Shown one piece after another: positions 26,962 to 55,654 of a stretch of DNA of 64,000 nucleotides. The notes under the pieces are model-generated. The model saw only the letters and a program-made list of their open reading frames with translations, ran no database searches and was not told the origin of the DNA. The position numbers and the translations under genes were made by a program. The stretch's first letter is position 1, and each line of letters starts with the position of its first letter. Source of the DNA: Phymorhynchus buccinoides. Its lineage: Eukaryota; Mollusca; Gastropoda; Neogastropoda; Raphitomidae. Location of the stretch: the NCBI GenBank assembly GCA_017654935.2, contig CM065703.1, forward strand, positions 37,711,278-37,775,277, in the 5' to 3' direction.

Positions 26962-27890
26962 TACTGTATTTTCCGGGCTATAAGCCGCCACTTTTTTCTT
27001 CAACTTTGACCCCTGCGGCTAAAACAACGATTGCTGCTAATTTCAGGCTGGTCATCAACTCCAGCCTGTGTGTGTGGACATCGCCTATCTCGGTAAAAAC
27101 GAACCGTTCTCAGGCTGATACCGAGGAATTTAATCAGGGATAACACGATCTGACCACTAAATTTCACCACTTTTATGAACATTTTTCTTCACTGAGCAGT
27201 TTATGATCAAAGTTTTCACTGAAACAGTCGCGATCGTGTCGATCTTTACGAACTCTGTGCAAACGAAAATGCGTAGTCAACTTCCAAGTTGAAACTAAGT
27301 GATCGGTCTCACCCCACAAGTTGGAACTAAGTGCCTGGTCTCACTTTACAAAAACGAAGTTGAGAAGCAGCTCCTTTGCTTTATTAAACCGATAAATCGG
27401 CATCAGCATCTGCACTGAAACACTTGCTCAATGCAAGCAACTCCCAAAAGCCAATAAATGAAAACAGCAGGTGTGTCAGCGCTTGACGTGATTACGAATC
27501 TGCAGAGTGCGCTGCGCCATTTTGTTCACTGTCGGCAGAGTAGGATGCGAAGTGTCGTGTGCAAACATTGACTGAAAATGAACTGCCAGTGCGTTACTTT
27601 GTCTTGTTTTGTGTTGTGCTGTGTCTTTTTGCATAATCCAGTATTTAGTGGGTCCGTTATGGCAAAGATTAGGTCTGTACTGTGTAGTTTGTGTGCGAGT
27701 GCAACACGAACCGTCAACTAGCTGCCGTGGCTTTCGAGCGTTTGTCCACTAGTAGCCTCAGGTTCGGGGTTTTTCAGTCTCTTGCGGCTTAGACACTGAA
27801 TGCGGCTTTATCATTGTCGTTTCCAGAATTTTAATAAAATTCAGGGTGTGTGGCTTAGACAAAGGTGCGCTTTGTAGACCAGAAAATAAT
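26962..27890. mobile_element. TACTGTATTTTCCGGGCTATA element
   Basis: Left end TACTGTATTTTCCGGGCTAT then AAGCCGCC; right part GCTTAGACAAAGGTGCGCTT then TGTAGACCAGAAAATA. This is the widespread animal MITE type with TAAGGCG/TAAGCCGC subterminal motifs. Its interior (27180-27550) reappears inverted at 30410-30735. Confidence 0.7.
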
Positions 27891-28078
27891 GACCTATTTA
27901 AAAAAAAAACAATACATAAGGACAATATTTTACAACAAAATTAAGTCTGGTGTCGAGGACGTTTTAAGACAGACAACAAATGAAATACACGTACAGATGA
28001 TAATTGTGTATACAGGTGACAATGTACAAATGAGAGTTGCAAGCACGGATGAAAAACACAACACAGACGATGAGAGGA

Positions 28079-43935
<15,857 letters not shown>

Positions 43936-44110
43936 GTTGACGACAAAAACTTCGGGTGAAAAACAACACAAACACGTTCAGCGCACTTCCACTTCCTGAG
44001 GTCTTCGTCTAGCCTTCTGCAGCAAGTAGGCCTAATTCGTACGTCACTTCCGAGGGACGAGTCATTACTCGAAGTAAATTAGGACAACATAGTAAACTGA
44101 TCAAGGAAAA
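43936..44110 (-). promoter_or_regulatory. probable CHMP5 promoter/5'UTR
   Basis: The region immediately upstream of the start codon on the - strand is GC-richer than the surroundings and lacks repeats. No TATA box is obvious. Inferred only from position. Confidence 0.35.
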
Positions 44111-44950
44111 AGATACATTTAAGCATGGCATAAAAATCAATGCACAATAAAGTACATTTATGAGTGTTGATATTTATTTGACAATAAATATTTCGATTAA
44201 AATGACGACATAATTGTTTTTCAATACACACAGCTACTGTAAGATCCTCTTGTACGCATGCGCAGGAGCCCTTGACTGTAAACACAGAGAGCTCCGCGCG
44301 TGTTAATAATCATTGTGACACATTTACATCAGGAATGTGAGTCAATTTTAAACACATTTCATGTACACAATTTTGGTGTAAGCTATGTGATTTACTATCT
44401 ACTACTCCGCGTGTATGTGCAGGCAGCAATAACGGTTGTGCGTTCTTTATAGGTGGTGTGTTGACACAAGCCTGGGGTGTCCTAATTTTAGACCTGACTT
44501 TATTATTATTTTATGATGTTTTCTGAGATTTTGCGCAAAATTATTTGATGCAGCAGCAGACTGTTTCTCCAAGAATACAAAATGCATTTGTTTAGACATT
44601 GTTAAGTTTTGCTGATCATATTATGATTGTGAAAAACGATATTCAACTCGAGTGGTTGAATAAACAAAAGGGCGACAAGCCTCACCTAGAGCCTGAGACT
44701 GAGAGGCCATTATCGCCTGCGGACAGTCGCAATCGAGGCTTCTGGTGAAGCGTGTTTGATTTGCCATTTGTGAAGTAGACAAGCACATTCACTTGGTCTT
44801 GGTGATAGTTGAAAGGGCCACATTGTGGCATTATATTACTTACAGTAGCCACATTAAGATTTTGATGGCAGCAGAATCCGTTTTTGATATGATATGAATT
44901 AACTAAGGCTCTGTTCTGTAGGCTTTTTGCCCTCTCCATAGTAATTTCAT
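44111..44950. other. unannotated intergenic stretch
   Basis: No gene seen on either strand. Confidence 0.4.
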
Positions 44951-44954
44951 GGTG

Positions 44955-45335
44955 TATGCCCGAAATGGTCGCGGTCAAAAATGGTCGCGTTCGAATATGG
45001 TCGCGGTCAAAGATGATTGTGGTGCGCGGCCATTTTTGACGGACAGAGCTGTGCACAGTAGTCACTTGCAAAGGTTAAACTTTGTTTGCCCCACACCTAA
45101 ACATTATCACTGCATAATACTCAGTAGAAACAACTTTTTGCTTTTCTCGGGTAAGGGATAGGGTTAGCACAAGGTTAGGGTTGGGTTAGAGTCAGTTTCC
45201 ATGAAACAACGTAAGTGACTGAAAATGGTCGCTTGCCGTCATCCAATCAAATGATGTATGGATGGCTACTGCGCAAAGACGCATGTATTTTTGACCGCGA
45301 CCATTGTGGTGCGCGACCATTTTGGTCATAAGCCA
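44955..45335. repeat. inverted cluster of ATGGTCGCGGTCAAA motifs
   Basis: ATGGTCGCGGTCAAAAATGG is reiterated three times at 44965-45012. The complement (GCCATTTTTGACGG, TTTTTGACCGCGACCAT, GCGACCATTTTGG) occurs at 45028-45045 and 45290-45330. A foldback element is likely. Confidence 0.65.
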
Positions 45336-45722
45336 ATTTCATTATGTTAGTTGGTAAATATCGGCGAAAACGGATGGCTACTTAGCAATTGTGTTATTCT
45401 TTTGATCCAACTTGCTATCTCAGTGTCTGAATTCTGTCGCATTGCTTCTGATCTTAGTAGTAGTACTACTAGTACTTAGTAGTACTAGTAGTACTTAGTA
45501 GTAGTAGTAGTAGGGTAGGGACTAAATAAGCCATCAAGCTTTTTGGCAAGCTCTGAAGACGCCACCAAAACTCTTATCTCTGCCTTTGTTCTCTCGTTTC
45601 TAAAGACTACTGCAATGAGGCTTTATACTAAAAATTTCTTCTCCTGATTCATCACTAGGTGGCGCTTGCAGTTGCACGTAGGCCCTAAAGCCCGCACGGC
45701 CTAGGCATCCATTGTTGCTGGG

Positions 45723-46070
<348 letters not shown>

Positions 46071-46079
46071 ATAGTGTAT

Positions 46080-46495
46080 GAGGGTATGCATGCGCATGAG
46101 AGATTGTTTTCGGCTAGAGGGGGGGGGGGGAGGAGTGTGTGCGAGCATGTGTCTGTTAGTGTGAGTACACGTGAGTGTTTTGTGTATGTGAGTACGTGCG
46201 TGTGTGTGCGCGTGTGCGCGTGTTTGTACAAGTGTATGTTTGAGTAAGTTTGTGTGCGTTTCATTGAGAATGTGTTTTCTGTGTGTTTGATGAAATGTGT
46301 GTGGGTATGTGTATGTATGTCTGTGTGCAAGAACGCGTTCACTTTCGTGCATGCACGTACGTGCGTGTGTGTCTGTTTTGCGTGTGTGTCTGTTGTGCGT
46401 GTGTGTGCGTGTGTGAGTGTTTCAATGCTGATTGTAAAGCGCTTTGTGCTCGATAAAAAGCGCTATATAAATATCCGTTTATTATTATTATTATT
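46080..46495 (+). mobile_element. non-LTR retrotransposon 3' tail with TG-rich spacer
   Basis: TG-rich 46130-46420, then GTAAAGCGCTTTGTGCTCGA, AAAAGCGCTATATAAATATC and (ATT)n. Same 3' architecture as 50040-50604. Confidence 0.78.
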
Positions 46496-46496
46496 T

Positions 46497-47068
<572 letters not shown>

Positions 47069-47172
47069 TGTTCTCTTTATAATGTTATTATAATCAGTTG
47101 TATATGATGTTTTGTTTATCCTGTACCCCCTTCATGAGGGGCAAAGGCCTAAATGAATAAATCATTGTCATT

Positions 47173-47534
<362 letters not shown>

Positions 47535-47669
47535 GAACAGAGGGCCTCATGTGAAAGCACCACCTACATAAAATTATCGCCCTTGGGCAACACGAAGAAG
47601 CAGTATAGCTATGAGGCCTCATTCCCTTCTTGCTGGCTGCCCACAGATTGCAGAACCTCCTCGCCGAAC

Positions 47670-47760
47670 TGCAGAAAATTCAGTACAATGTTGCTCGCCT
47701 TGTACTGAGGTCTTCCAAATTATCTCACTCTACCCCTATGCTTGAGTCTCTTCACTGGCT
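47670..47760 (+). mobile_element. non-LTR retrotransposon fragment
   Basis: TGTTGCTCGCCTTGTACTGA and CCCCTATGCTTGAGTCTCTT match 40450-40525 (the ARLVL...TPMLESLHWL segment). Confidence 0.85.
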
Positions 47761-48195
47761 AAATAAAACTTTTACCTAATTAGGCTATTAACCAATTTAA
47801 GAACCTCCTGGACAAAGACCCTAAAATAATTTAATTAAGGTATCAACACGATTGATTAAGTCTTCAAAACCCGTCACAGCTGTGCCAATACACACAAAAA
47901 CTAACTTGAAGTTGAAAGGACACTTAAGAGGCCGCGAGGCCTAGATGTCCTCATTGACCTGACCTGACCTTGTTATATCTTTGTTTTATGTAGTTTTTTG
48001 TGTCTTGATTTCTCTCTCTTTAGACTCGCTCTCCTCCCCTTTCTTTATATCCCCCTCCCTCTCAGTCTCTCTTTTTCTCTTACTCCTTAACACTCGGACT
48101 CCCCACCCCTCCCTGTGCCTGAATACACTACCAAGGACGTCAGAATCAGTAGATTTTTTTTAACCTGTGACTGTGTGTGTGTGTGTGTGTTTTAG

Positions 48196-48402
48196 GTAAA
48201 ACACCAGACCTTAGGACTGATGAAGATTCCCATCTACCTCAAAGCTCCTCGTTGATGTTTCAAGTACGGACTGGTGCTTCTGCCAGCTGTTTTGATTGAC
48301 AGTCATGGTGGCGCTGAGGGTGTAAAGTCTGAAGTTTCATCCCATGCAGACAAGGTGTGGAAAGTCCTTTAGTAATCACTGTTTCCGACTCAACCGGTGC
48401 CA
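48196..48402 (+). other. SMUG1: SMUG1 5'UTR exon part with upstream ORF
   Basis: A TG-rich tract and TTTTAG acceptor (48190-48195) precede it. An in-frame stop (TAA at 48373) blocks any N-terminal extension of SMUG1 here. A short upstream ORF at 48220-48255 encodes MKIPIYLKAPR. An alternative reading is that 48196-48255 is the last exon of an upstream gene. Confidence 0.5.
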
Positions 48403-49674
48403 ATGAGTTACCCGTGGTTTGCCGGCGCTCCAAACAGCGTTCCTTCTCTGGACGGAGCTCCGCAGAATGGCTCCGTCCCCCACTCTCCAGCCACCGGAGG
48501 CACAGACTCTCCGGGAACCAGCTCCCATCATGCATCGGGGACGGCAAGTGGCAACAACTTTCCGTCAACATCACCGTACTCTTCTTTGAACACTACAACG
48601 ACCCAGCAGTCGTCAGAGTCGCATTCCCAGTCGCCTCATGCAGCGGCCCACAGCAGCCCTTCCTCATTTCTGCCCTCGTCCTTGGGGGAGAACCCTCTCC
48701 AACAGCATTTGTATTCCGCCTCCGGACGCTTTGGTCCTTTTTCCAGCGAAGGCGTGTCTTCACCCGATCAGAACTTTGCCTCCCCGTTTGGGATGACGCC
48801 ACAGATGTTGTCTCAGTCATACTCCATGCGATCTCAGGCCTACCCGGGGATGCCCGGGTACGGCGACAGCAGCCAGCAGGACATGTCTCGGCTCAACGCC
48901 TTCGCCACGTCCCCTTACAGCACCTCGGGTCTGGAGAACTATTACAGCCCCTTTGATGGCCGGTCAGTCCCCGGAGCCAGCCAGTCCTCGGAGGCCATGT
49001 TCAGTGCTGCCGAGAGGCTGATGAAGTCGGACAGTTACGAAAATGGTGTCCCCCGCCCCCCGACTAACCCCTGGGCTCAGTTTGGGGCGGACGGGAGAGA
49101 CGGTCTCTACCTCCAGCCGGGCTACGCCTCGCACCCCATGGGGCCTTACGGGAGCCCCCTGGGAAGCATGTTCCACGCCAACTCCCCCTACCGCACCGTG
49201 GGCTTCGACAGTGCGCCGTCCGACCCTTACGGTCTGACCTCGGCCCTGGGCCCCCGCTTCTCCCCCCCTCAGATGATGTTCAACAGGGACAGGAAGTCGC
49301 CCAAGAAGCCCGACTCCTCCCCGATCCCCAAGCCCGCGACCAACGTGGACGACTCTCCCCCCGTGCCCAACAAGGCGGCCAAGTACTTTTCCGAGCGAGG
49401 GATTTTTGTGTTTCACCCGCCGGAGACTGGACAGGCGGTGGGCCCATACGCCAACGTGATGATCAGCATGGCTGACCGCTACATCATGTGCCAGAAGATG
49501 CTGTGTCAGCGCCTCTCCGAGGTGGACCTGCCGCCCAAGGTGACCTACGTGTACAATCCGCTGGAGTACGCCTTTGAGACGCACTACAAGTTCGTCAAGA
49601 AGTACTACAACTCCAGCAAGAGGATCCTCTTTCTCGGCATGAACCCCGGACCCTTCGGCATGTCGCAGAATGGG
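48403..49674 (+). CDS. SMUG1: SMUG1 exon 1 (N-terminal extension and motif 1)
   Basis: 424 codons starting [18 protein letters not shown]. The low-complexity part runs to about residue 326, then [54 protein letters not shown] and the motif 1 loop. Donor GGG/GTAAGT. GC-rich and unlike the surrounding introns. Confidence 0.95.
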
Positions 49675-50346
49675 GTAAGTTTGATTTTCAATAGTTTCTT
49701 ATAATATAATTTTGATTTCTGGAATTTAAAACAATTTTTTTTAAAGCTCATGATATATTTATTACGTTCAAGAAGAAGAAGTTCTTTAGGAATACCATAT
49801 TTTTCGGTCTATAAGGCGATTCTTTCCCCCAGACTGAGACCCCTGCGCCTTACAATATGACTACTAAAAATGTTAAAATAGTAAGAAAATATAACAGAAT
49901 CTGAATTTTGTGTAAAACATTTTCTTGTCAAGCACCATCTCTGTGGAATTCTCTGCCTTCTCCTCTCCGACACTTCAACTCAGTCTCCTCATTCAAAGCC
50001 TCTCTTAAAACCCATCTTTGATCAGTTGTCTATCGTTGTGTGCACGTGAGGGAAGATTGAATAAGAGGTTTGTGCTGTGTTTTGTGGTGCGTGTGTGTGT
50101 GTGTGTGTGTGTGTGACTGTGAGCATGAATGTGTGCATACATGTGTGCTTGTGTGTATTTTGGTTTTGTGGGTTGTGTGTGCACGCATGTGTGTGTGTGC
50201 GTGTCTGTGTGTCTGTCTGCATGCGTACGTTGTGTGTGAGGGTGTTTGTGTATGTGTGTTGGTGTATGTGGTCAGTCCATGCAGCTCGGTTGCTGTGGCT
50301 TACCGAATGGGGTATGAACGAGTTGGCGTCGATAATTGTGTGTGTT

Positions 50347-50415
<69 letters not shown>

Positions 50416-52531
50416 GAGAGAGACTCAGAGAGAGAGTTGCTTTGTATATGCGCTGTTGCTGGTTGGTGTCACTCTTGAAATTAAGTTGAATGCTGTTTTT
50501 GTTGTCTGTTGATGAATAATTGATTGTAAAGCGCTTTGGGCTCATCTGAGGTAAAGCACTATATAAATGTACTATTATTATTATTATTATTATTATTATT
50601 ATGAATATGATCAGGTGCGCCTCATAGTCCGAAAAATATAATAAATGAAAATTATTAAATAAGTCACAGTAGCACTGACATTTTCATTTAGTTTTACTTT
50701 AGACACTCAGCTACTCAGAGATAAAATATTAAATTATCATGCAATAGTGAACAATCATAACTACAGCCCGGGCTAAGCCGGGTTGACCTGCTTCAACATG
50801 ATATACGGGAGTGTTTCATGAATTTGAAGTATTTTATTTTTAAGACTTACTGTTAGTGTTACTTGGTAAACAAATGATGGTGAGTGCAAGTGAGTTCAGT
50901 GTTGACGTTGGACGTTGGGCAGGTTCCGTTTGGGGAGTGCAACATAGTGACCGACTGGATGGACATTGACGGGGAGGTGTCCAAGCCAGTGATGGAGCAC
51001 CCTAAGAGACCGGTCATGGGCATGGAGTGCAAGAGATCTGAGGTAAAGTGTACTGTGTATGTCACTATGTGTGTGTGCCTGTGTGTGTGTGTGCCTCTGT
51101 GTGTTAATGAGTTAATTTAATGCGTTCACAGACCTGTTTACTCTACTCTTCGAGTAGTATTCTACTCAATTTGGACCTCTACTACTCTTCAAAATTGAAA
51201 AATATGCTCTAATTACTCATTTTCAGTGAACATTATTTGATAGTTTAATCAAGAGGACTACTCATTTCACACCATAACTACTCATTTCAGCTGTCGAGAC
51301 TACTCAAGACTTGTGTAGGGGGTAAACAGGTCTGCATCCCTATGTCTACACCTGAAGTAAAAACCAGTAATCTTCTTTCATTTCTCCTTTTATTTATGTA
51401 TGTTTTGTTTGTGTGTATGGCTGCCGGGAGTGATTTAATTTATGAGTTTTTTAAAAAATAATTCAAAATCGTTGCGATCGATGCGAATGAGTCAATGCAA
51501 TGAACAGAAACCTTTCTTTCTGCCCATCCCCAGGTATCGGGCGCCCGATTCTGGGAGCTGTTCCGGCGACTGTGCCCCACGGCGGAAGGGTTCTTCAAGA
51601 ACTGTGCCATCCACAACCTCTGCCCCCTGGCCTTCATGACGGAGACCGGCAAGAACGTGGCGCCCTCGGACATGCCGGTCAAGGTGCTGCGCCAGCTGGA
51701 CTCCCTGTGCGACCAGACCTTCCTCGACGTGGTCAGCCTCTTCAAGGTGGAGCACGTGATCACCATCGGCAAGTACGCCTACACCTGCGCCCAGAAGGCC
51801 ATGACCACGCACAACTTCCACAGCGTGCAGCTGCACTGCATGATGCACCCCAGCCCGGCCAACCCCTCGGCCAACAAAGGCTGGGCCGACATCGCCGAGA
51901 ACCAGCTGAGGGAGTTTGGGGTGTACGAGATCATCGCCACCAATCCTCAACCGCCGCCCAGACCTCCCCAACAACAGCCTGCTCAGCAGCAGCAGCAGCA
52001 ACAGCCACCGCAGCAACAGCAACAGCAACAACAGGCACATCAGCAACCGGCTCAGCACCAGTCGCCGCACCAGGTCCCGGCTCAGCAGCCGTCTCACGTT
52101 CCGCAGATGCCGTCCCAGCTCCCCCACCACCTGAACCCCCATCACCAGCCTCACCTCCCCCACCCTCACCATCAGCTGCCCACCTCCCCTCACCACCCGG
52201 GCATGCACGGGTACCCCGGGAACCCCTACGCTCACCAGTTCTCCCACTCCCACCCCCACCCCCACCCACCCCATGGCCAACCACCTCCCCTCCCCTGTGC
52301 CCCCCTCCCATCACCAGCTCCCCAACGCTCACCACTACCCTGCGGCCCACTCCCAGCATTACCCCCACGTGCTGCAGAGCACCGGGGGGGGGGATGAACC
52401 CCCTGGCTATGGGGATGGGGGTAGGGGGCGCGGTGGGGGACGTGATGGGGGAGGGGAAGAGGACTCACGATGTTACTGCCCCTGACGGTGGTCCGCATAG
52501 TCAGAAACGCCCCAAACTGGAAGAGGCGTGA
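48403..52531 (+). CDS. SMUG1: SMUG1, single-strand-selective monofunctional uracil-DNA glycosylase with long N- and C-terminal extensions
   Basis: Exons 48403-49674, 50923-51042 and 51534-52531 join in phase 0. The core has motif 1 GMNPGPFGM (catalytic Asn about residue 414), [46 protein letters not shown], and motif 2 [13 protein letters not shown] (His about residue 569). The Asn-to-His spacing is 155, as in human SMUG1 (85 and 239). By family knowledge the enzyme removes uracil and 5-hydroxymethyluracil from DNA in base-excision repair. Usual length is about 270 residues. Here about 326 low-complexity residues (Ser/Pro/Gly/Tyr, with KSPKKP) precede the core, and more than 130 Gln/Pro/His-rich residues follow. 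In the sequence as given the core frame stops at 52397. Two +1 shifts would carry it to KRPKLEEA at 52531. Confidence 0.95.
49792..50645. mobile_element. TACC(G/A)TATTTTTCGG MITE, interrupted
   Basis: Left ATACCATATTTTTCGGTCTA and GACTGAGACCCCTGCGCCTT; right GGTGCGCCTCATAGTCCGAA. The two halves flank 49921-50604. Confidence 0.85.
49921..50604 (+). mobile_element. non-LTR retrotransposon 3' end, nested
   Basis: The coding end reads approximately [18 protein letters not shown] and FKASLKTHL*. Then come TG-rich blocks (50090-50415), TTGTAAAGCGCTTTGGGCTC, AAGCACTATATAAATGTAC and (ATT)n. Confidence 0.88.
50923..51042 (+). CDS. SMUG1: SMUG1 exon 2
   Basis: 40 codons: [40 protein letters not shown]. 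Acceptor TTGGGCAG, donor GAG/GTAAAG. Confidence 0.97.
51132..51333. mobile_element. element F2 (copy 2)
   Basis: CAGACCTGTTTACTCTACTC to GGGGTAAACAGGTCTG, nearly identical to 25800-26007. No matching flanks visible here. SMUG1 intron 2. Confidence 0.88.
51343..51495. mobile_element. TTAA MITE family C, right-end fragment
   Basis: ACACCTGAAGTAAAAACCAG to TTGCGATCGATGCGAATGAG, ending about 38 bp before exon 3. Confidence 0.78.
51534..52531 (+). CDS. SMUG1: SMUG1 exon 3 (rest of core plus Q/P/H tail)
   Basis: [20 protein letters not shown] to [18 protein letters not shown] is the conserved core end. Poly-Gln/Pro/His follows from 51948 (CAG/CAA runs). The frame as given ends at 52395-52397 (TGA). 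The composition suggests the real frame moves +1 at the CACCCCC runs (about 52250-52275) and +1 at a G10 run (52384-52393), ending at 52529-52531. Confidence 0.9.
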
Positions 52532-52904
52532 TCACACCTGTCTCCTTCTTCTCTCTCTCCAACCCCTTCATTTATCACTCCTGCACCGTTTTGTAATCAT
52601 TTTATCATTATGGTCTCCCCCTTTGTTGTGTGTTTAAAGATCACTCGCCCGTTTGTTCGTTGCCGCATTTTGGAGTGAGTTGGCGAGTGAACCATTTGCA
52701 GGTATGTCTGTATCTGTGTATGTTTGTGGTGTGTGTGTGAATGTGTATGCATGCGTGTGTGTGCATGCACTATGTGTGCATGTGTGTTTGTGCATGCACT
52801 ATGTGTGTGCGCAAATCATAACTTCTATTACCACAAATGTTTCTTGTTTTATTTATGAACGTAAAGACTTTTTGTCTATGAATTTTTTTTGTGGTAACAT
52901 TGTT
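52532..52904. other. probable SMUG1 3'UTR
   Basis: Follows the stop, CT-rich then TG-rich. No poly(A) signal I can rely on. Confidence 0.4.
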
Positions 52905-53323
52905 ATATACCGTCGGTTAAATTAAAAAACCTCATAAATGTCAATTTTGGTAGTTTTGAGAAAAATGAAAAAAACTTTTAAAAATTAACCGCGTTTACCA
53001 CAATTGATTAACTATGAATGATGAATATGTTGTTCAAGACATTGCGAGTTTACTGTTTAGTCCTGCATTTTGTTAAAATTACTTTTTAAAAAAAAATTCT
53101 GGAAGAGAACAAAAATATGATTTTTTTTGTCCTTAACTAGATCGGAATTTGGGACTTACGAGTTTTTCTTCTATTTACACAACCTCATTTACTCCAGATA
53201 GAAAGTCGTTAGAGATGCAAACTTTTGGTGGAAGGTGGCGGAAAAAATTAGAGCTGACTATGTATCAAACTCACCCCCCCAAAATCGAGATACAAGGTTT
53301 TTGAATTTCACCGACGATATATA
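52905..53323. mobile_element. MITE with ACCGACGATAT end (copy 2, both ends)
   Basis: Left ATATACCGTCGGTTAAATT, right AATTTCACCGACGATATAT. It shares its interior with 35529-35870 in reverse. About 50-bp imperfect inverted ends. Confidence 0.86.
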
Positions 53324-54600
53324 AGAGTATGGTGAGAAGATTGTCATAATTTGGATGCATTTTCTCCAGAGGACATGATAAATAGACGCAGGGTATTCAT
53401 AGTATGGTGAATTGAAAACAATGTTTTTAAGAGACTTGAAACGATTTTTATATTTTAGGCTTTTGAAACCTAATCAAAGAGCAAATGGGAAGAAGGATTG
53501 TTCAATGTTGTTACGGTCCCCTCTATATATATATAGCCTTTTTTTTCTTATTCCAGATACTTTTATAATTATAGTACTAGTAGTAGCAAGAAAGTATGAA
53601 AGAAGTGTTATAACTAATTCTAGAACATAAAATGAATGCTGTGGACACACTAACGTTGGAAAAACTGGTCAACTTTAATAGGTTTTGGAAGACTTCAACT
53701 GAGAAGAAATGCTTTAAGTTTTCTGGCTTGTTTATGGAATAGGTAGAGAATGTGTCTGTGTGTGTATTTTTAAAAATTTGTTTCATGATTTTATGTTTGT
53801 GGGTTTTGTTTTTGTTGTTGCCTATTTCCTCCCAAAGACAAGATCTATTAAAAGATCTCTACATGATGTGTTTTAGTACTTTTACTTTATTTGTGAATGA
53901 ATTTGTATCTGTCCGTACACAGACAGACCTGATATACTGATTGGCTTACTTCTTACAGTACTTATAATGTATAAAACTGAGACTTAACCCCTTAACTGTC
54001 AGATGAAAGACTGAGAAGTTATTGATTTTCTTATTATAATAATTATTTTAAAAAGACCTGTTGTGTTAGACTCAATCCGAGAATATATATACATCTTGAC
54101 AGAGATGGTGCTAGAAATTTTCACTTTAGGCCATTTGGCCTAAGCAGCCACAAAACCTTAGGCCAATTTCAACAATTTTAGGCCCTCTCACTCGGTCAAC
54201 ATAAACTCACTGACAATGAATTTTTTATTTTTTTTTAACTGTCAGATCACACAGACTCACACTACGGTGTCCGCCATAAGCAGCAAGGGAAGCAACTCTC
54301 ACGAGGCAATTGGCCTTGTGCTAGCAAATTCATGACGCGACAAAGTTAGCTTTTTGATCTCAGTCACACGCGGTGCAAGTAAACTTTGTTTCACTTCGTT
54401 GTTCATAATAAAAAAACCGGTTACACTTCGTTGTTCATTAAAAAAACCGGACATACTCGTGCCGATTTGGTAATCAAACCTTCGGCCCACTGGGCCGACA
54501 GGACGGTTAACTTTTATGACATTTTTTGTAATTTTCGGCGAATCGCCAAAGGCCGACGGCAAACAACAACCCTGCTTGATATACATCTTTCCTGACTTGT
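53324..54600. other. unannotated stretch downstream of SMUG1
   Basis: AT-rich; no gene. A TTAACCCCTTAACTGTCAGA piece near 53984 resembles one end of a TTAA MITE. Confidence 0.4.
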
Positions 54601-54889
54601 CCAGAGCTTCAGATTTTCAAACTTCATGGGTCATATGACCCCTGATTACAGAAAATGATGGGTCAATTTCCAAAATAATGGGCCAGTAATGTGTCACTGT
54701 ACTATTACACTAACATTTTATTGCAAGCTCGATGGGTCAGATGACTCCTGGGTGCGCATAATGAGGGGTCAAATTACTGTCAATACGGGCCAATGACCCG
54801 GGCCCGCTGCTGACAATATAAAGCTCTGTTTGTCCAAACCATTGACCATCATTCCAGGGCTATGACATGAAAAGTTATGACATCATCAA

Positions 54890-54914
54890 TGACATCCCCC
54901 CCCCCCCCCCCCCT
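54890..54914. repeat. poly-C run
   Basis: About 20 consecutive C. Confidence 0.9.
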
Positions 54915-55112
54915 TCCTGTTGTAGTGAAGGGGTTATTTCTTTAAATGTTAATGATCTTGTGAACAGGGTATTCTTTAGCAATGTCCATAGGAAAAGAAG
55001 CGGAAGAGTTGTTGAGCACTATAATTGGCGACACCCGTTTGGTATATAACTACATACAGAGTTTCTGATTTTCCTTTCTGTTAAGGGGTACGCTCACCCC
55101 CTATTTACTGTC

Positions 55113-55654
55113 TTAACCCTCTCACTCTGATCAATCGAACCGATAATCTATATTGAATACCAAGTGATGGGAAGTAACTCCGAACGTCACACCAAATCTT
55201 TTATTTAAAAAAATCACCCAGAATAAAGTCTAACTCACATTTTATTTCTGAAAGATGCATATTGAATAGTAATGATGATATTTTCATTCCAAAGCTAACA
55301 CACTGTCACACAACAAACCATGAATTGGAATTAAAAAATCCGTAATGGCGCTCCGAGCATCGCGCCGAGTCAATACTGCGCACGTCACGTGGAAAGAAGA
55401 AACAAATTTGGGGTCACTTCGAAAAATCCGTTCAAAAAGACTAGTGGGTCCTTTCCCTTGCTGTAAGAACCAAAAACGGTCCACTGAGAGTCAGGAACAG
55501 GAAGAACTAACTTAGTATATTGCATTGTGGGTAGGGCACAAGTGAAAGTGAAACTACTAGACCGGGCGTTCAGCGGGCGCAATCGGGGGCTACGGGAGCC
55601 AATGGTAAAGAAAAAATCGGTCGGATCTGGCGTATGTAGCCGTGAGAGGGTTAA
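55113..55654. mobile_element. TTAA-flanked element, TTAACCCTCTCAC type
   Basis: TTAACCCTCTCACTCTGATC left, GTAGCCGTGAGAGGGTTAA right. 542 bp with the target TTAA intact on both sides. Non-coding. Confidence 0.85.

Larger units (their letters stand above)
49675..50922. other. SMUG1 intron 1: MITE split by a retroelement
   Basis: A TACCATATTTTTCGG...CCGAAAAATA MITE (49792-50645) is split by a non-LTR 3' fragment. Confidence 0.8.
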
